Source of the DNA: a bacterium 1xD8-48
Lineage (GTDB): Bacteria > Bacillota > Clostridia > Lachnospirales > Lachnospiraceae
Assembly (NCBI GenBank): GCA_009917455.1
Contig: QZDS01000023.1
Location: 1 to 64,000, forward strand
Length of the DNA stretch: 64,000 bases
Direction of reading: 5' to 3'
Below are positions 33,787 to 42,665 of this stretch, in pieces (the first letter of the stretch is position 1; each line of letters opens with the position of its first letter). The position numbers and the translations under genes were made by a program. Below the pieces are notes generated by a model. It did not search any database. It saw nothing but the letters and a program-made list of their open reading frames with translations, and was not told where the DNA came from.

Positions 33787-34851
33787 CTACGGCACCAGCA
33801 TAACCTTCATTGCCGTCGGCTCCTTTTCCGCCGCCTCAAAAGCTTCTTTCCAGTCCGCCAGAGGATATGTATGGGAAATCAGCCCCTCTGTCTTAATCAG
33901 ACCGGTCTCAATCCCACGGATAACCGCCGGATAAGTCTTCGCAGAGAGATGAGAACCGATAATCGTCAGCTCCTTTCCGTCCCCGATTACATTCCAGTCA
34001 GCCTTTACTTCCTCGGCAAATACACCCATCTGCACATATCTTCCGTGATTTTTCAAAACGCCAAGCCCCTGCTTCACGCTCTGGGGGCTGCCCGAAGCCT
34101 CGATATACACATCGCATCCTTTTCCATCTGTCAGTCTCATAATTTCCTGCATCACATCCTGCTTCGCGGGGTTTAGTACCACGTCAGCACCATAGGATTC
34201 GCCCATTGTAAGACGGTGCTCCCGCAAATCAATTCCGATAATCAGCCTGGGCAGCATCAACTGCGCCATCCGGACCATAGCCGCCCCGATTGCGCCAAGT
34301 CCGGCAATCACCACCACGTCGTCATGTTTTATCCCGGCCAGCTCCACCGCATGCATACCGCAGGCAAGGGGCTCTACCAGAACAGCCTCCTCCAGGGTAA
34401 AGGAATCGGGGATTTTATGCACCAGACTGTTTTTGTGTATCTTCACATACTCTGCAAAACCGCCCTGGGCATGCTGCTTAAATCCGTATACTGCCGAACC
34501 CGTACACATCCAGTAGATGCCCCTGCGGCAGAAATCGCATTCATTACAGGGAACAATCTGTTCTGCAACGATGCGCTCGCCTTCTGCAAATCCGATTACC
34601 TTCTCGCCCGTCTTTACGATTCTTCCCGTAAATTCGTGGCCCCCAATCACAGGCGCCTCAATGTAACGGTCCTTTTCCGAGGTCCCCCAGATTCGGATTC
34701 CCCCGTGATAAGCCTTTACGTCGCCGGCGCAGATTCCGCATCCCTCCACACGGATTAAAATCTCCTCTTCACCGATTTCCGGGACTGCGACTTCTTCGTA
34801 CCTGTTGTCATACGGTGCGTATGACACTACTGCTTTCATCATCTCCTGCAT
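33787..34851 (-). CDS. Zinc-dependent sorbitol/threonine dehydrogenase-type enzyme
   Basis: A 354-residue medium-chain dehydrogenase with the catalytic zinc motif CGICAGDVKAYHGG, IGGHEFTGRIVKTGE, the structural zinc lobe PCNECDFCRRGIYWMC with four cysteines, and the nucleotide loop AGLGAIGAAMVRMAQL. It resembles L-threonine 3-dehydrogenase and sorbitol dehydrogenase but the substrate cannot be told from sequence. It is upstream of, and separated from, the SMP-30 operon by its own terminator. GGAGG lies seven bases before the ATG at 34849-34851. Confidence 0.87.
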   Translation of the reverse strand: MQEMMKAVVSYAPYDNRYEEVAVPEIGEEEILIRVEGCGICAGDVKAYHGGIRIWGTSEKDRYIEAPVIGGHEFTGRIVKTGEKVIGFAEGERIVAEQIVPCNECDFCRRGIYWMCTGSAVYGFKQHAQGGFAEYVKIHKNSLVHKIPDSFTLEEAVLVEPLACGMHAVELAGIKHDDVVVIAGLGAIGAAMVRMAQLMLPRLIIGIDLREHRLTMGESYGADVVLNPAKQDVMQEIMRLTDGKGCDVYIEASGSPQSVKQGLGVLKNHGRYVQMGVFAEEVKADWNVIGDGKELTIIGSHLSAKTYPAVIRGIETGLIKTEGLISHTYPLADWKEAFEAAEKEPTAMKVMLVP

Positions 34852-34902
34852 ACCTTTTCCTCCATAGGTTGTCTGAATTTGTGTTTATGGTTCATAACCT
34901 TA

Positions 34903-35547
34903 TCACAATCCCTGCTCAAATTCAATATGGAACTGCTCTTTAATTAAAAGCAGCGTCCCCCTCCCGACAGATACCCTGCTTTTTTCGCCGGTAAATTCAT
35001 TGCTGACTCCTACCGGATATTCCTTTGTCAGCACGGCGTTATCCAGTCCGTATTTCAGTCCCGTTTCGCAAACGCCCTCCGCCCTGTCGCTAAGACAGAA
35101 CACGGAAAGATATCCTTCTTCTTCCTCTCCAAAACATATTTCGCTGTCTTTTATCACGCAGTACCAGGAGCCTCTCCCTATCAGAACGCCCCTTCCTCCC
35201 TCAGCGGCCAGCCAGGAAAGAAGCTGGATATTGGCAATGGTATGGGAAATACGCCCACCACAGCCCCCGTAAATGACAAAATCCCGGTAGCCGCGCCGCC
35301 AGCCCTCTTTCACCGCCCAACCCGTGTCGGTATCGTCCTTTTCCGGCTTCAGTTTCACCACATCAGGATGCTCCGGCAGATATTTCAGGGAATCAAAGTC
35401 CCCCACCACCAGAGTCATTGGCAGATTCTTTTCCCTGCAGTAAGCATAGCCGCCGTCGCAGGCAATCAATATATCCTCTGATAAAATACAGGGGAGTCCG
35501 TCTCCAAACTCCCCCGCTCCTACAATGTAACAAACTCCCATTGCCAA
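34903..35547 (-). CDS. thiN: Thiamine diphosphokinase
   Basis: A 214-residue enzyme that turns thiamine into thiamine diphosphate with ATP. ILIACDGGYAYCRE, LVVGDFDSL, KPEKDDTDTGWAV and IYGGCGGRISHTIANIQLLS are the substrate and Mg-ATP motifs of the family. It is encoded 12 bases after the TetR gene with no TPP riboswitch in between, so it rides on the RND/TetR transcript. Confidence 0.92.
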   Translation of the reverse strand: MAMGVCYIVGAGEFGDGLPCILSEDILIACDGGYAYCREKNLPMTLVVGDFDSLKYLPEHPDVVKLKPEKDDTDTGWAVKEGWRRGYRDFVIYGGCGGRISHTIANIQLLSWLAAEGGRGVLIGRGSWYCVIKDSEICFGEEEEGYLSVFCLSDRAEGVCETGLKYGLDNAVLTKEYPVGVSNEFTGEKSRVSVGRGTLLLIKEQFHIEFEQGL

Positions 35548-35558
35548 TTTCCTTTCTT

Positions 35559-36263
35559 TTAAAGCTTTCCCGCCTTTGGCAGTTCGTCCGGCGCCGGATT
35601 TCCACTCTCACGCTCCGGCTTCACATCACGTCTGCTTCCCGCCTCCCGCGCCTTGAAATCCTCCACATCCCGGCAGATATCCCGGCAAATCATCTCATGC
35701 ATATCGCCGGGGGCAATATTCGTTCTCTCTTTCATTTCAAACTGATATAAAGCATAGCATATTATTCTGGAAAATGCCATCATTTCAAGATAGGCGGCGC
35801 TGTTTTCTTTTTCCTCGTCAATCTCCACCTCCGCCTCTATGATTTTCCGCACCAAATCCGTTATCAGCACTTCTTCCGCGCTCTTGTTTTTGACCATTTT
35901 CCGCAGTCTGTTGCTGATAGTGGTATTGTCCATCATCACATGAAGCACCCGGACGAAGCATACGATATCGTTCATCTCCTCGTCCATGCTCTGCAAAAAC
36001 AACCTCATTCTTTCATAAAGGCTCTCCTTTTCCTCAAGCTTTTTATACATTCTCTGACAGGCGACTTTCGCAAAATAATACGCCGCTTCTGCAATCATCT
36101 CTTCTTTATTGTCAAAATACTCGTACACTGTACCCTTGCCGATTCCGGCCTTTCTGGCAATTTCCGCAACCGTCAGCGTGTTTAAATCCGCCCCTTCCAC
36201 AAATAATGCCATAATTGCCTGATACAGAGCTTCTACCTTTGGCGCCAGACCTTTTTCCATCAT
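35559..36263 (-). CDS. TetR/AcrR family repressor
   Basis: A regulator of 234 residues with an N-terminal DNA-binding domain (FVEGADLNTLTVAEIARKAG, IGKGTVYEYFDNKEEMIAEA) and a C-terminal helical ligand domain. I place the start at 36261-36263, behind GGGGGAG; a GTG at 36290, overlapping the exporter stop (GTGA), is the alternative and would add nine residues. Encoded directly after the RND exporter, it probably represses it through the palindrome at 40625-40636. The C-terminus (residues 200 on) is charged and not conserved. Confidence 0.85.
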   Translation of the reverse strand: MMEKGLAPKVEALYQAIMALFVEGADLNTLTVAEIARKAGIGKGTVYEYFDNKEEMIAEAAYYFAKVACQRMYKKLEEKESLYERMRLFLQSMDEEMNDIVCFVRVLHVMMDNTTISNRLRKMVKNKSAEEVLITDLVRKIIEAEVEIDEEKENSAAYLEMMAFSRIICYALYQFEMKERTNIAPGDMHEMICRDICRDVEDFKAREAGSRRDVKPERESGNPAPDELPKAGKL

Positions 36264-36286
36264 CTGCTCCCCCTTCCGTAAATGCT

Positions 36287-39200
36287 TCACGCCTGCTGTA
36301 TATCCTCTTTTTCCACAGGCCCGGCCTTCGGTATCCCGTTTTTATCTTTTTTATCCCTTGAAAAAATATCGTAGATACAGGGAATCACTATCAGGGTAAG
36401 CAGGGTTCCGTAAACAAGACCTCCAATGGTAACGATTGCCATTGGTTTGCCCATCTCCGAGCCCATATCGTTGCTGAATACCATCGTGCACAGCGCGAGA
36501 ATGGTGGTGAGGGCCGTCATAAGCACCGGCCGCAGCCTGGTCTTTCCGGCATGAATCAGGGCTTCTCTCTTACCCATCCCCTCGTCCCTTAACTGGTTCG
36601 TATAGTCCACCATCACGATTCCGTTATTGACAATGATACCGGAAAGCATGACAAATCCGATAAGCGCTATAACGCTGAGCTCGCTTCCGCTGATTACCAG
36701 ACCAAAAAAGCCGCCGGTAAAGGCAAGGGGTATGGTAAACATGATGATAAAAGGCGATAACAGCGACTGGAACTGCGCCACCATAATCAGGTACATGAAT
36801 ATCAGCGCCAGCAGGAGCATCAGGTAAAGCTGTTCCATGGCGTCCGTAATCATTTCGTTTTCACCGCTCATCACAAGGCTGTAGCCGCCCGGCATTTCAT
36901 ACTTGTCAAGCTCTTCCTCCAGCACATCCGAGACAAGTCCGACATTGTAGCCGTCGGCAATGCCTGCGGATACCTCAATGTACCGGTTCTGGTCAATTCT
37001 GTTTACAGAATCGGGTGAAATGGCGTTTTCAAAATCCGCAATTTCCAACAAAGCCACCTTGTCCTTTGTTCCGTCCTGCTTTGTCCTCTCAAGCACCACA
37101 TCCCTCACCAGATTTCTGGTAAGGGCAATATCCGAGCCGTGCTTCACATAAACACTGTACTCATTATCAGCCGCTTCAAGAGTCGTGATACTGGCGCTTT
37201 CGGCCAGTTTTGCGGAAAGCTGCCGGAATACCTCGGCGACAGTCATTCCGTGTTCGATGGCCTTGTCCCTGTCAACAATCACACGCAGTTCCCCCGTGGA
37301 TTCCTCCAGGCCGTCAGAAACGTTTTCCGTTCCCTCCACATCTTCCACAATGGCCGCAATATCCACTGCAATTTCCTGCATCACATCAATGTCGCGTCCC
37401 CGCACCTGCACGGAAATGCCGCTGCCGCCCATGGCGCTCATATCCATGGAGGAAGTGTCTATCACGATTTTCGCATCGTTTTTCTCGCAGATATCCGCCA
37501 TCTCTTCCATAATTTCAGCGGCAATCGTATCGTTATCCTTTTCTTTCTCCGCGCTTAAAGTAAGGTACAGTGTGGTAGCGTTGGTGGCGGTATTTCCGCT
37601 TCCCGTGAGCATCGACATGGAGGATGTGGACGCCATTGCTCCCACGTCCTGAATCTCCTCCCGTGCAAGAAGCCGCTCCACCACCTCGTCCGTCACTTCC
37701 GCAGTTTTGGACAAAGGCGTATCGTCCGGCAGGGTTATGGACATATTAAACTGGGTACTGTCCATATCCGGCATAAAAGCCGTACCCTTAGCGTAAGACG
37801 CCGCAGCGCTTGCCGCAAGCAGAACCACCACCAGAATCAATACCACAGGCTTTCCTTTTAACGACAGATTCAGCAGCTTTTCATAAATGCCAATGAGTCC
37901 CGTAAAGAATTTGCCATCAGCATTTTCTTTGGTTTTTATCAGCACCTTTGAGGCCATTGCCGGAACCACCGTAAGGGCAATCACAAGGCTTGCCAGCAGG
38001 GAATAGGCGATAGTCAGTCCCATATCCACAAACAACTGTCTTGTGATTCCCTCCGTAAACACAATAGGTAAAAATACGCACACCGTAGTCAGCGTGGAGG
38101 CCATGATTGCACCCGCCACCTCTCCGGCTCCCTCTATGGCCGCATCCTTTGCAGAATATCCCTCTTTCCTCAGGCGGTAAATATTTTCTATTACCACAAT
38201 GGAGTTATCCACCAGCATACCGATTCCAAGCGCAAGGCCGGATAAGGAAATCACGTTCAGGGTGACGCCGCTGAAATACATACACACGATTGCCGTCACA
38301 AGACTGATGGGAATAGAGCAGGCAATCACCGCCGTGGGCCGCAAATCTTTCAGGAAAACTATCAGGATAAGAATCGCCAGCACTGCGCCGAAAAGGATAT
38401 TATTTAAAATGGAGTCCATAACAAGGTCGATGTAAATTCCCTGGTCCATCAGGGTAATCAGCATCAGGTCCTCGTTTTCCTCCATCAGCTCGTCAAATTT
38501 GTCCAGAATCTTGTCGGAGACGTCGCCGGTGGAATAGCCTGTCTGCTTTTGAAGCGTTACCATAATGCCCGGCGCGCCGTTTACATTGGCGTATATATCG
38601 CCGGAATTATCGGTCATGAACACATCCGCCACGTCCCCAAGGGTAATAATGTCCACGCCCTCCATTTCAAGATTCATCAGCGGCATTTTCTTTAATTCTT
38701 CTATGCTTTCCGGCTTATCCCCCACACGAATCAGGTAGGAAATCCCGTTTTCCGTCACATAACCGGCAGGCATGGAAAAGTTCTGCGCCGTCAGCAGCGC
38801 TTCCACCGTCTCCACGGTAAGAATGCTGTGCATATCCGCCTTGTCGTAGGCGTCCAGCCTGTTTTCTTCCACTTCCTCCTCGCCCTCAAGAATCTGCTGC
38901 AACGCGTCCGCAAGCTGCTCGGCGGTGTCGTTTAACTGTTCTTCGCCGGAGATAATCTGGTCTTCTCCCTCCCGCAGCTGCTTTTCGCCGGCTTCAAGCT
39001 GTTCCACCGCAGCGTCTAACTGTTCCTCGCCGGCTTCTAACTGACTCTCCCCGGCTTCAAGCTGGGCTTCCGCAGAGTTTAACTGGAACTCTCCAAGGCT
39101 GATGGTGCTCTGGGCGTTGGCGAACTCGATGGCGGCTATGAGGTTGCCCTGATAAACTTCCTGCAAAGCGTTGTTAAGCTGAACAAGATTTTCCTCTATG

Positions 39201-40582
39201 GGAGGAAGCTGTCCTTCCATTTGGGCTATCATCATATTGTTGGCTTCAATACTGGATTTCAGAGTTTGGATTGTGGGCTCAAATTCGGCTTTTTTAGCTT
39301 CTAATTCATCTATATCAATCCCGGCTATTTTATCATTTAAAGTTTTTTTATATCCATCCAAAATTGTTTCAAGTTGAGCCAAATCATCAATTCCATCTAC
39401 CGGAATATTGGCCTGCGTTAAAATTGCAATTATTGCATTTTTTTTATCATCGCCATCTGGCATTAAACCTATATTATCTATTGCTGTAATCGCGTCTTTT
39501 GCCACCCCTACCATCTCAATCACATCATCAATCTGCGCTATTCCGTTCTCCGCCTGACTCAGAGCCGAATTATATCCTTCATTGGTAGCCTTTGCAGTAG
39601 CAATCTCAAGCGTAATATGCATCTTCGTAGCTTCCAAATCCGCTTTCGCCGTTACAATCTGCGTTTCCGCTTCGGCAAGCTGTCTCGCCGTGGCGGATTT
39701 TCTGTCCGCAAGCTCGTTCTTTCCCTCCTCCAGCTTCGTCCTGTTTTCGTTAATCTCCGCTCTGCCGTCGGCAAGCTCTCTTTTCGAATCCTCCAGTTCC
39801 TTTCTGGAATCCTCAATTTCCTTTTTGGAATCGTCCAGCTCCTGCCACTTGTCCGCCAGCTCTTGTCTGGACTCCTCCAGGTCCGCTCTGGCGTCGGCAA
39901 GCTCCGCCTGTCCGTCATATATTTCCTGCCGGTTTTCATCCAGCTCCTCCAGCACTTCGTCGATTTCCTCGTCGATGGAGCCGAAAACCTGCTGATTCAC
40001 CTTATCCACTTTATCCTGACGGATAATCACGTTGACGCTTTCCTCCAGAAGTCCGGTGGCGCTGGCGGAGGCCACGCCGTCAATGCTTTCCAGCTCAGGA
40101 ATAATGATATCCTCCGTCATTTTTGTCACCTGGGCGGCGTCCATATTGTTGCCGCCCACTGCCGCTATCATAACCGGCAGCATGTCGGGATTTAACTTGA
40201 TAATAATGGGATTGCTAACGGAATCGTCCCAATACCCCTTAATCTGATCCAGATTCTCCCGCATTTCCAGAGATACCGCGTTCATATCCGCAGACTGGGA
40301 AAATTCCAGAATTACCATGGAATAATTCTCACTGGAAACTGAGCTGATACTTTCTATGTTGCTCACCGTTGCCATGGAAGCCTCCACAGGCTTGGTCACC
40401 ACCATTTCCACCGTTTCCGGACTGGCTCCCGGATAGGCCGTCATTACAATCGCGTAGGGCAGGCTGATGTTTGGCAAAAGGTCTGTTGTCATTCTTGTAA
40501 AAGAAACCACTCCAAGCACAATTACCAGAACCACCGCAACCAACACAGTGTAGGATTTTTTCACGCTGAACTTTGATAACAT
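36287..40582 (-). CDS. RND family exporter with long coiled-coil insertion
   Basis: A 1431-residue efflux permease of the AcrB/HAE1 superfamily with twelve membrane segments, the first at about residues 7-30. Membrane motifs such as GMLVDNSIVVIENIYR and SGIIVNNGIVMVDYTNQL (the Asp relay) are present in both halves. Between the first periplasmic porter subdomains a region of about 370 residues (38850-39990) is predicted coiled coil, with repeated KELEDSKRELADG and QLEAGEEQLDAA units. The ATG at 40580-40582 has GAAAGAGAG upstream; a TTG 33 bases earlier is weaker. Substrate unknown; the linked TetR gene suggests inducible export of a toxic compound. See findings for the AT-rich patch. Confidence 0.88.
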   Translation of the reverse strand: MLSKFSVKKSYTVLVAVVLVIVLGVVSFTRMTTDLLPNISLPYAIVMTAYPGASPETVEMVVTKPVEASMATVSNIESISSVSSENYSMVILEFSQSADMNAVSLEMRENLDQIKGYWDDSVSNPIIIKLNPDMLPVMIAAVGGNNMDAAQVTKMTEDIIIPELESIDGVASASATGLLEESVNVIIRQDKVDKVNQQVFGSIDEEIDEVLEELDENRQEIYDGQAELADARADLEESRQELADKWQELDDSKKEIEDSRKELEDSKRELADGRAEINENRTKLEEGKNELADRKSATARQLAEAETQIVTAKADLEATKMHITLEIATAKATNEGYNSALSQAENGIAQIDDVIEMVGVAKDAITAIDNIGLMPDGDDKKNAIIAILTQANIPVDGIDDLAQLETILDGYKKTLNDKIAGIDIDELEAKKAEFEPTIQTLKSSIEANNMMIAQMEGQLPPIEENLVQLNNALQEVYQGNLIAAIEFANAQSTISLGEFQLNSAEAQLEAGESQLEAGEEQLDAAVEQLEAGEKQLREGEDQIISGEEQLNDTAEQLADALQQILEGEEEVEENRLDAYDKADMHSILTVETVEALLTAQNFSMPAGYVTENGISYLIRVGDKPESIEELKKMPLMNLEMEGVDIITLGDVADVFMTDNSGDIYANVNGAPGIMVTLQKQTGYSTGDVSDKILDKFDELMEENEDLMLITLMDQGIYIDLVMDSILNNILFGAVLAILILIVFLKDLRPTAVIACSIPISLVTAIVCMYFSGVTLNVISLSGLALGIGMLVDNSIVVIENIYRLRKEGYSAKDAAIEGAGEVAGAIMASTLTTVCVFLPIVFTEGITRQLFVDMGLTIAYSLLASLVIALTVVPAMASKVLIKTKENADGKFFTGLIGIYEKLLNLSLKGKPVVLILVVVLLAASAAASYAKGTAFMPDMDSTQFNMSITLPDDTPLSKTAEVTDEVVERLLAREEIQDVGAMASTSSMSMLTGSGNTATNATTLYLTLSAEKEKDNDTIAAEIMEEMADICEKNDAKIVIDTSSMDMSAMGGSGISVQVRGRDIDVMQEIAVDIAAIVEDVEGTENVSDGLEESTGELRVIVDRDKAIEHGMTVAEVFRQLSAKLAESASITTLEAADNEYSVYVKHGSDIALTRNLVRDVVLERTKQDGTKDKVALLEIADFENAISPDSVNRIDQNRYIEVSAGIADGYNVGLVSDVLEEELDKYEMPGGYSLVMSGENEMITDAMEQLYLMLLLALIFMYLIMVAQFQSLLSPFIIMFTIPLAFTGGFFGLVISGSELSVIALIGFVMLSGIIVNNGIVMVDYTNQLRDEGMGKREALIHAGKTRLRPVLMTALTTILALCTMVFSNDMGSEMGKPMAIVTIGGLVYGTLLTLIVIPCIYDIFSRDKKDKNGIPKAGPVEKEDIQQA

Positions 40583-40624
40583 ATGTATTCCGCTCTCTTT
40601 CCTTCTATTTTCCAATTTTTCCGT

Positions 40625-40636
40625 CCGACCAGTCGG
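40625..40636 (-). promoter_or_regulatory. Putative TetR operator
   Basis: CCGACCAGTCGG is a 12-base palindrome with arms CCGAC and GTCGG. It lies about 15 bases downstream of the expected start of transcription of the exporter and fits the half-site pattern common among TetR regulators. Confidence 0.45.
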
Positions 40637-40650
40637 TCAGCCAATACCAA

Positions 40651-40693
40651 AAAGAGTATATTGACAAACGGAAAACCTGTCAATATACTCTTT
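40651..40693 (-). promoter_or_regulatory. Exporter promoter inside a 16-base inverted repeat
   Basis: On the minus strand TTGACA (40678-40683) and TATACT (40655-40660) are 17 bases apart. The mirrored plus-strand boxes (TTGACA 40661-40666, TATACT 40684-40689) have the same spacing, because both are arms of the perfect inverted repeat AAAGAGTATATTGACA/TGTCAATATACTCTTT. The structure could also terminate transcripts coming from the nuclease gene, since it ends in a T5 run. Confidence 0.6.
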
Positions 40694-40760
40694 GGTGATT
40701 TAACAGAAATTTTATTTTTGAGAAAATTATTCTATTGCCTGCCAATCGCAGCAGCTTGGA

Positions 40761-41669
40761 TTATATCCCGGCCTCAAAGTCGGCTATACTGTCTGTTACA
40801 GCCGCAAGCCGTACCCATTTCCTTAAAGTTTTCCGGTCTTTTTCCGCATTTATGCGCGCAGCCGTATCCTCTGATATATGTCCTTTTTCTCTCAGGAAGT
40901 CAAAAATAGTTTCCCTGCTTTCTTCGGCTTTGCCCTCCACTCTTCCTTCTATTCTTCCCTCTTCCCTCATCATTTCCTCATATTCTTCCCACAGCATATA
41001 ACTCTCCCTCACTTCCGGCCGGATTTTGATGTTTTCCGTAAAGGCATGCAGTTTTTCCGTGACAGTGTCCGTCACATTCTCCCTGCGGCTGTCGCCTATG
41101 TAACGGAGCATGGCCTTTATCTCCTCATTTCCTCCCTGCTTCCCTTTCGTATAAAAATAATAAAAGCGAAGCCCGTCCTCGTATTCCAGCTCCTGTACCT
41201 CTTCGCATTTGTTCCTGATACTGTAAATCATATAATCGTAACCAAAAGGGTCCTCGTCCAGTATCATCAGGACATACAAATCAGGAAGTGCCTCATAGTC
41301 CTTCTGTCCGCTTCTCATACAGCCGATGTCGTGCAGCGCCTGATAAAAACGGTTGTGTTTGGCAAGTTTGGTGTTCTTCAGCAAATGCGGCTCAATATCA
41401 AAAACATTCATCGCCGTCCTTTTCTTCCCCTCCGGAACGTCTGCCGTTTCTTCCACTCTAACGTCCATGCGTATCCCTTTTCTTTCCGGTGAAAACGGCG
41501 GTATCACCTTCTGTACCGTCACCGCCACTTTCCCTATCTTTCTCTGCAGAAGCGTTGACAGCAGCAGACGGCAGAACTCCTCCCCTATACTTGCGTCTGA
41601 TGCGAGACGGTTCATCAAAAAATCGTCAATTACGTTTAATTCTTCCAGTTTCTTCTTTGTACTGCTCAT
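40761..41669 (-). CDS. Rpn family / PD-(D/E)XK nuclease-type transposase-like protein
   Basis: A 302-residue protein of the PDDEXK_2/Rpn group, commonly annotated as recombination-promoting nuclease or putative transposase. The N-terminus (NVIDDFLMNRLASDASIGEEFCRL) precedes a nuclease core with RMDVRVEE (acidic metal ligand) and DIEPHL, and a C-terminal helical region with charged repeats (MREEGRIEGRVEGKAEESRE) typical of the group. No terminal inverted repeats or target duplications are visible, so mobility is not shown. AAAGGAGG precedes the ATG. Confidence 0.75.
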   Translation of the reverse strand: MSSTKKKLEELNVIDDFLMNRLASDASIGEEFCRLLLSTLLQRKIGKVAVTVQKVIPPFSPERKGIRMDVRVEETADVPEGKKRTAMNVFDIEPHLLKNTKLAKHNRFYQALHDIGCMRSGQKDYEALPDLYVLMILDEDPFGYDYMIYSIRNKCEEVQELEYEDGLRFYYFYTKGKQGGNEEIKAMLRYIGDSRRENVTDTVTEKLHAFTENIKIRPEVRESYMLWEEYEEMMREEGRIEGRVEGKAEESRETIFDFLREKGHISEDTAARINAEKDRKTLRKWVRLAAVTDSIADFEAGI

Positions 41670-41844
41670 TTTCCTCCTTTTCCGGCGAAGTCAAACCGGA
41701 CAGGAAAAAGCAATACAATATTTCCTTATCTGGCATAGGCTGCGCCAACATCTGTTTTTTTGTGAAAATGCCGGCGACATGCCAGAAATACTCTGCCGGA
41801 CAGGAAACGTCTCGGCGAATTGCTTTTCACTTTTTATCATACTT

Positions 41845-41873
41845 ATTATATGCTTTTTCGATAATTGTGTCAA
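41845..41873 (-). promoter_or_regulatory. Consensus promoter of the nuclease gene
   Basis: TTGACA (41868-41873) and TATAAT (41845-41850), 17 bases apart on the minus strand. The 170-base leader that follows contains repeats such as CCGGACAGGAAA, seen twice. Confidence 0.8.
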
Positions 41874-41951
41874 TTCTTTTTCATGCAAAATAAATGTTTA
41901 TACAAAATGCCATTTCAAAATCCGGGCGAAAATTTCATATCCCTACCGGCT

Positions 41952-42578
41952 TCATTTCGAAATCGCCCGCTTCAGTTTTGACTTCATCCTCTGCAAAGCG
42001 TTATCGGTAGACTTGTCGTCTCTTCCTAATACCTTTGCAATCTGGCTGTAGCTCATACCTGTGAGATGCAAATCAAGCACCTGCTTTTCAAAGCTGCTGA
42101 GTTCTTTTTCAATTACCTTTTCAAGCAGCTCCACATTTTCCCTGTCAATCACAAGTTCTTCGGGGCTTCGTTCGGATTTCGAAATCAGATTGTTAATCAG
42201 CTCCCACTCCTCCCCTTTATCGAAGTCGTCATTTTCAGAGCCGCTTGTGTAAAGGGAAATATAGGTGTTCAAGGGGGCATGTTTCTGCCTCCCCGCCGCC
42301 TGAACAGCCGTGTACATCTGCCGTGATACGCACAAATCCGCAAAGGTGGAAAAGCTGGCGTCCCTTCCGGTGTCATAATCACGGATAGCCTTGAATAGCC
42401 CTATCATTCCCTCCTGAATCAAGTCCTCCCGGTCCGCGCCTAAAATATACATGGATTTTGCCTTATTCCTCACCAGATTTTTGTACTTGTCCATAATATA
42501 ATCCGTGACGGCTTCTTCACCGTCCCGTTGGCGCATGATTAATTCTTCATCGCTGCATTTTTCGTAGTCTTTGTACAT
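41952..42578 (-). CDS. sigH: RNA polymerase sporulation sigma factor SigH
   Basis: A 208-residue sigma factor of the Spo0H class. Region 2 is at residues 30-100 (YIMDKYKNLVRNKAKSMYIL, EDLIQEGMIGLFKAIRDYD), and region 4 near the C-terminus (SSFEKQVLDLHLTGMSYSQI, DDKSTDNALQRMKSKLKRA). SigH starts the sporulation programme in stationary phase in spore-forming Firmicutes. The gene lies in the usual neighbourhood of cysE, cysS, mrnC and rlmB, although a foreign-looking cluster intervenes here. AGGGG precedes the ATG. Confidence 0.95.
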   Translation of the reverse strand: MYKDYEKCSDEELIMRQRDGEEAVTDYIMDKYKNLVRNKAKSMYILGADREDLIQEGMIGLFKAIRDYDTGRDASFSTFADLCVSRQMYTAVQAAGRQKHAPLNTYISLYTSGSENDDFDKGEEWELINNLISKSERSPEELVIDRENVELLEKVIEKELSSFEKQVLDLHLTGMSYSQIAKVLGRDDKSTDNALQRMKSKLKRAISK

Positions 42579-42665
42579 GTTGCCCCTGACCTTCTGTCAA
42601 TTAGAAGTGTGTTGTAAACACATAAAGGCAAACCGGTCGGCCTGCCTTAAGTATTAATTTTATTT

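Noticed and set aside
35548-35558. TPP riboswitch for thiN
   Set aside because: Only 11 bases separate it from the TetR gene, so there is no room.
40761-41669. Complete insertion sequence around the Rpn/transposase-like gene
   Set aside because: No terminal inverted repeats flanking the gene and no target duplication were found; the inverted repeat at 40651 is on one side only.
41691-41888. 65-residue frame upstream of the nuclease gene
   Set aside because: Its start overlaps the -35 side of the consensus promoter, so it would not be on the transcript.
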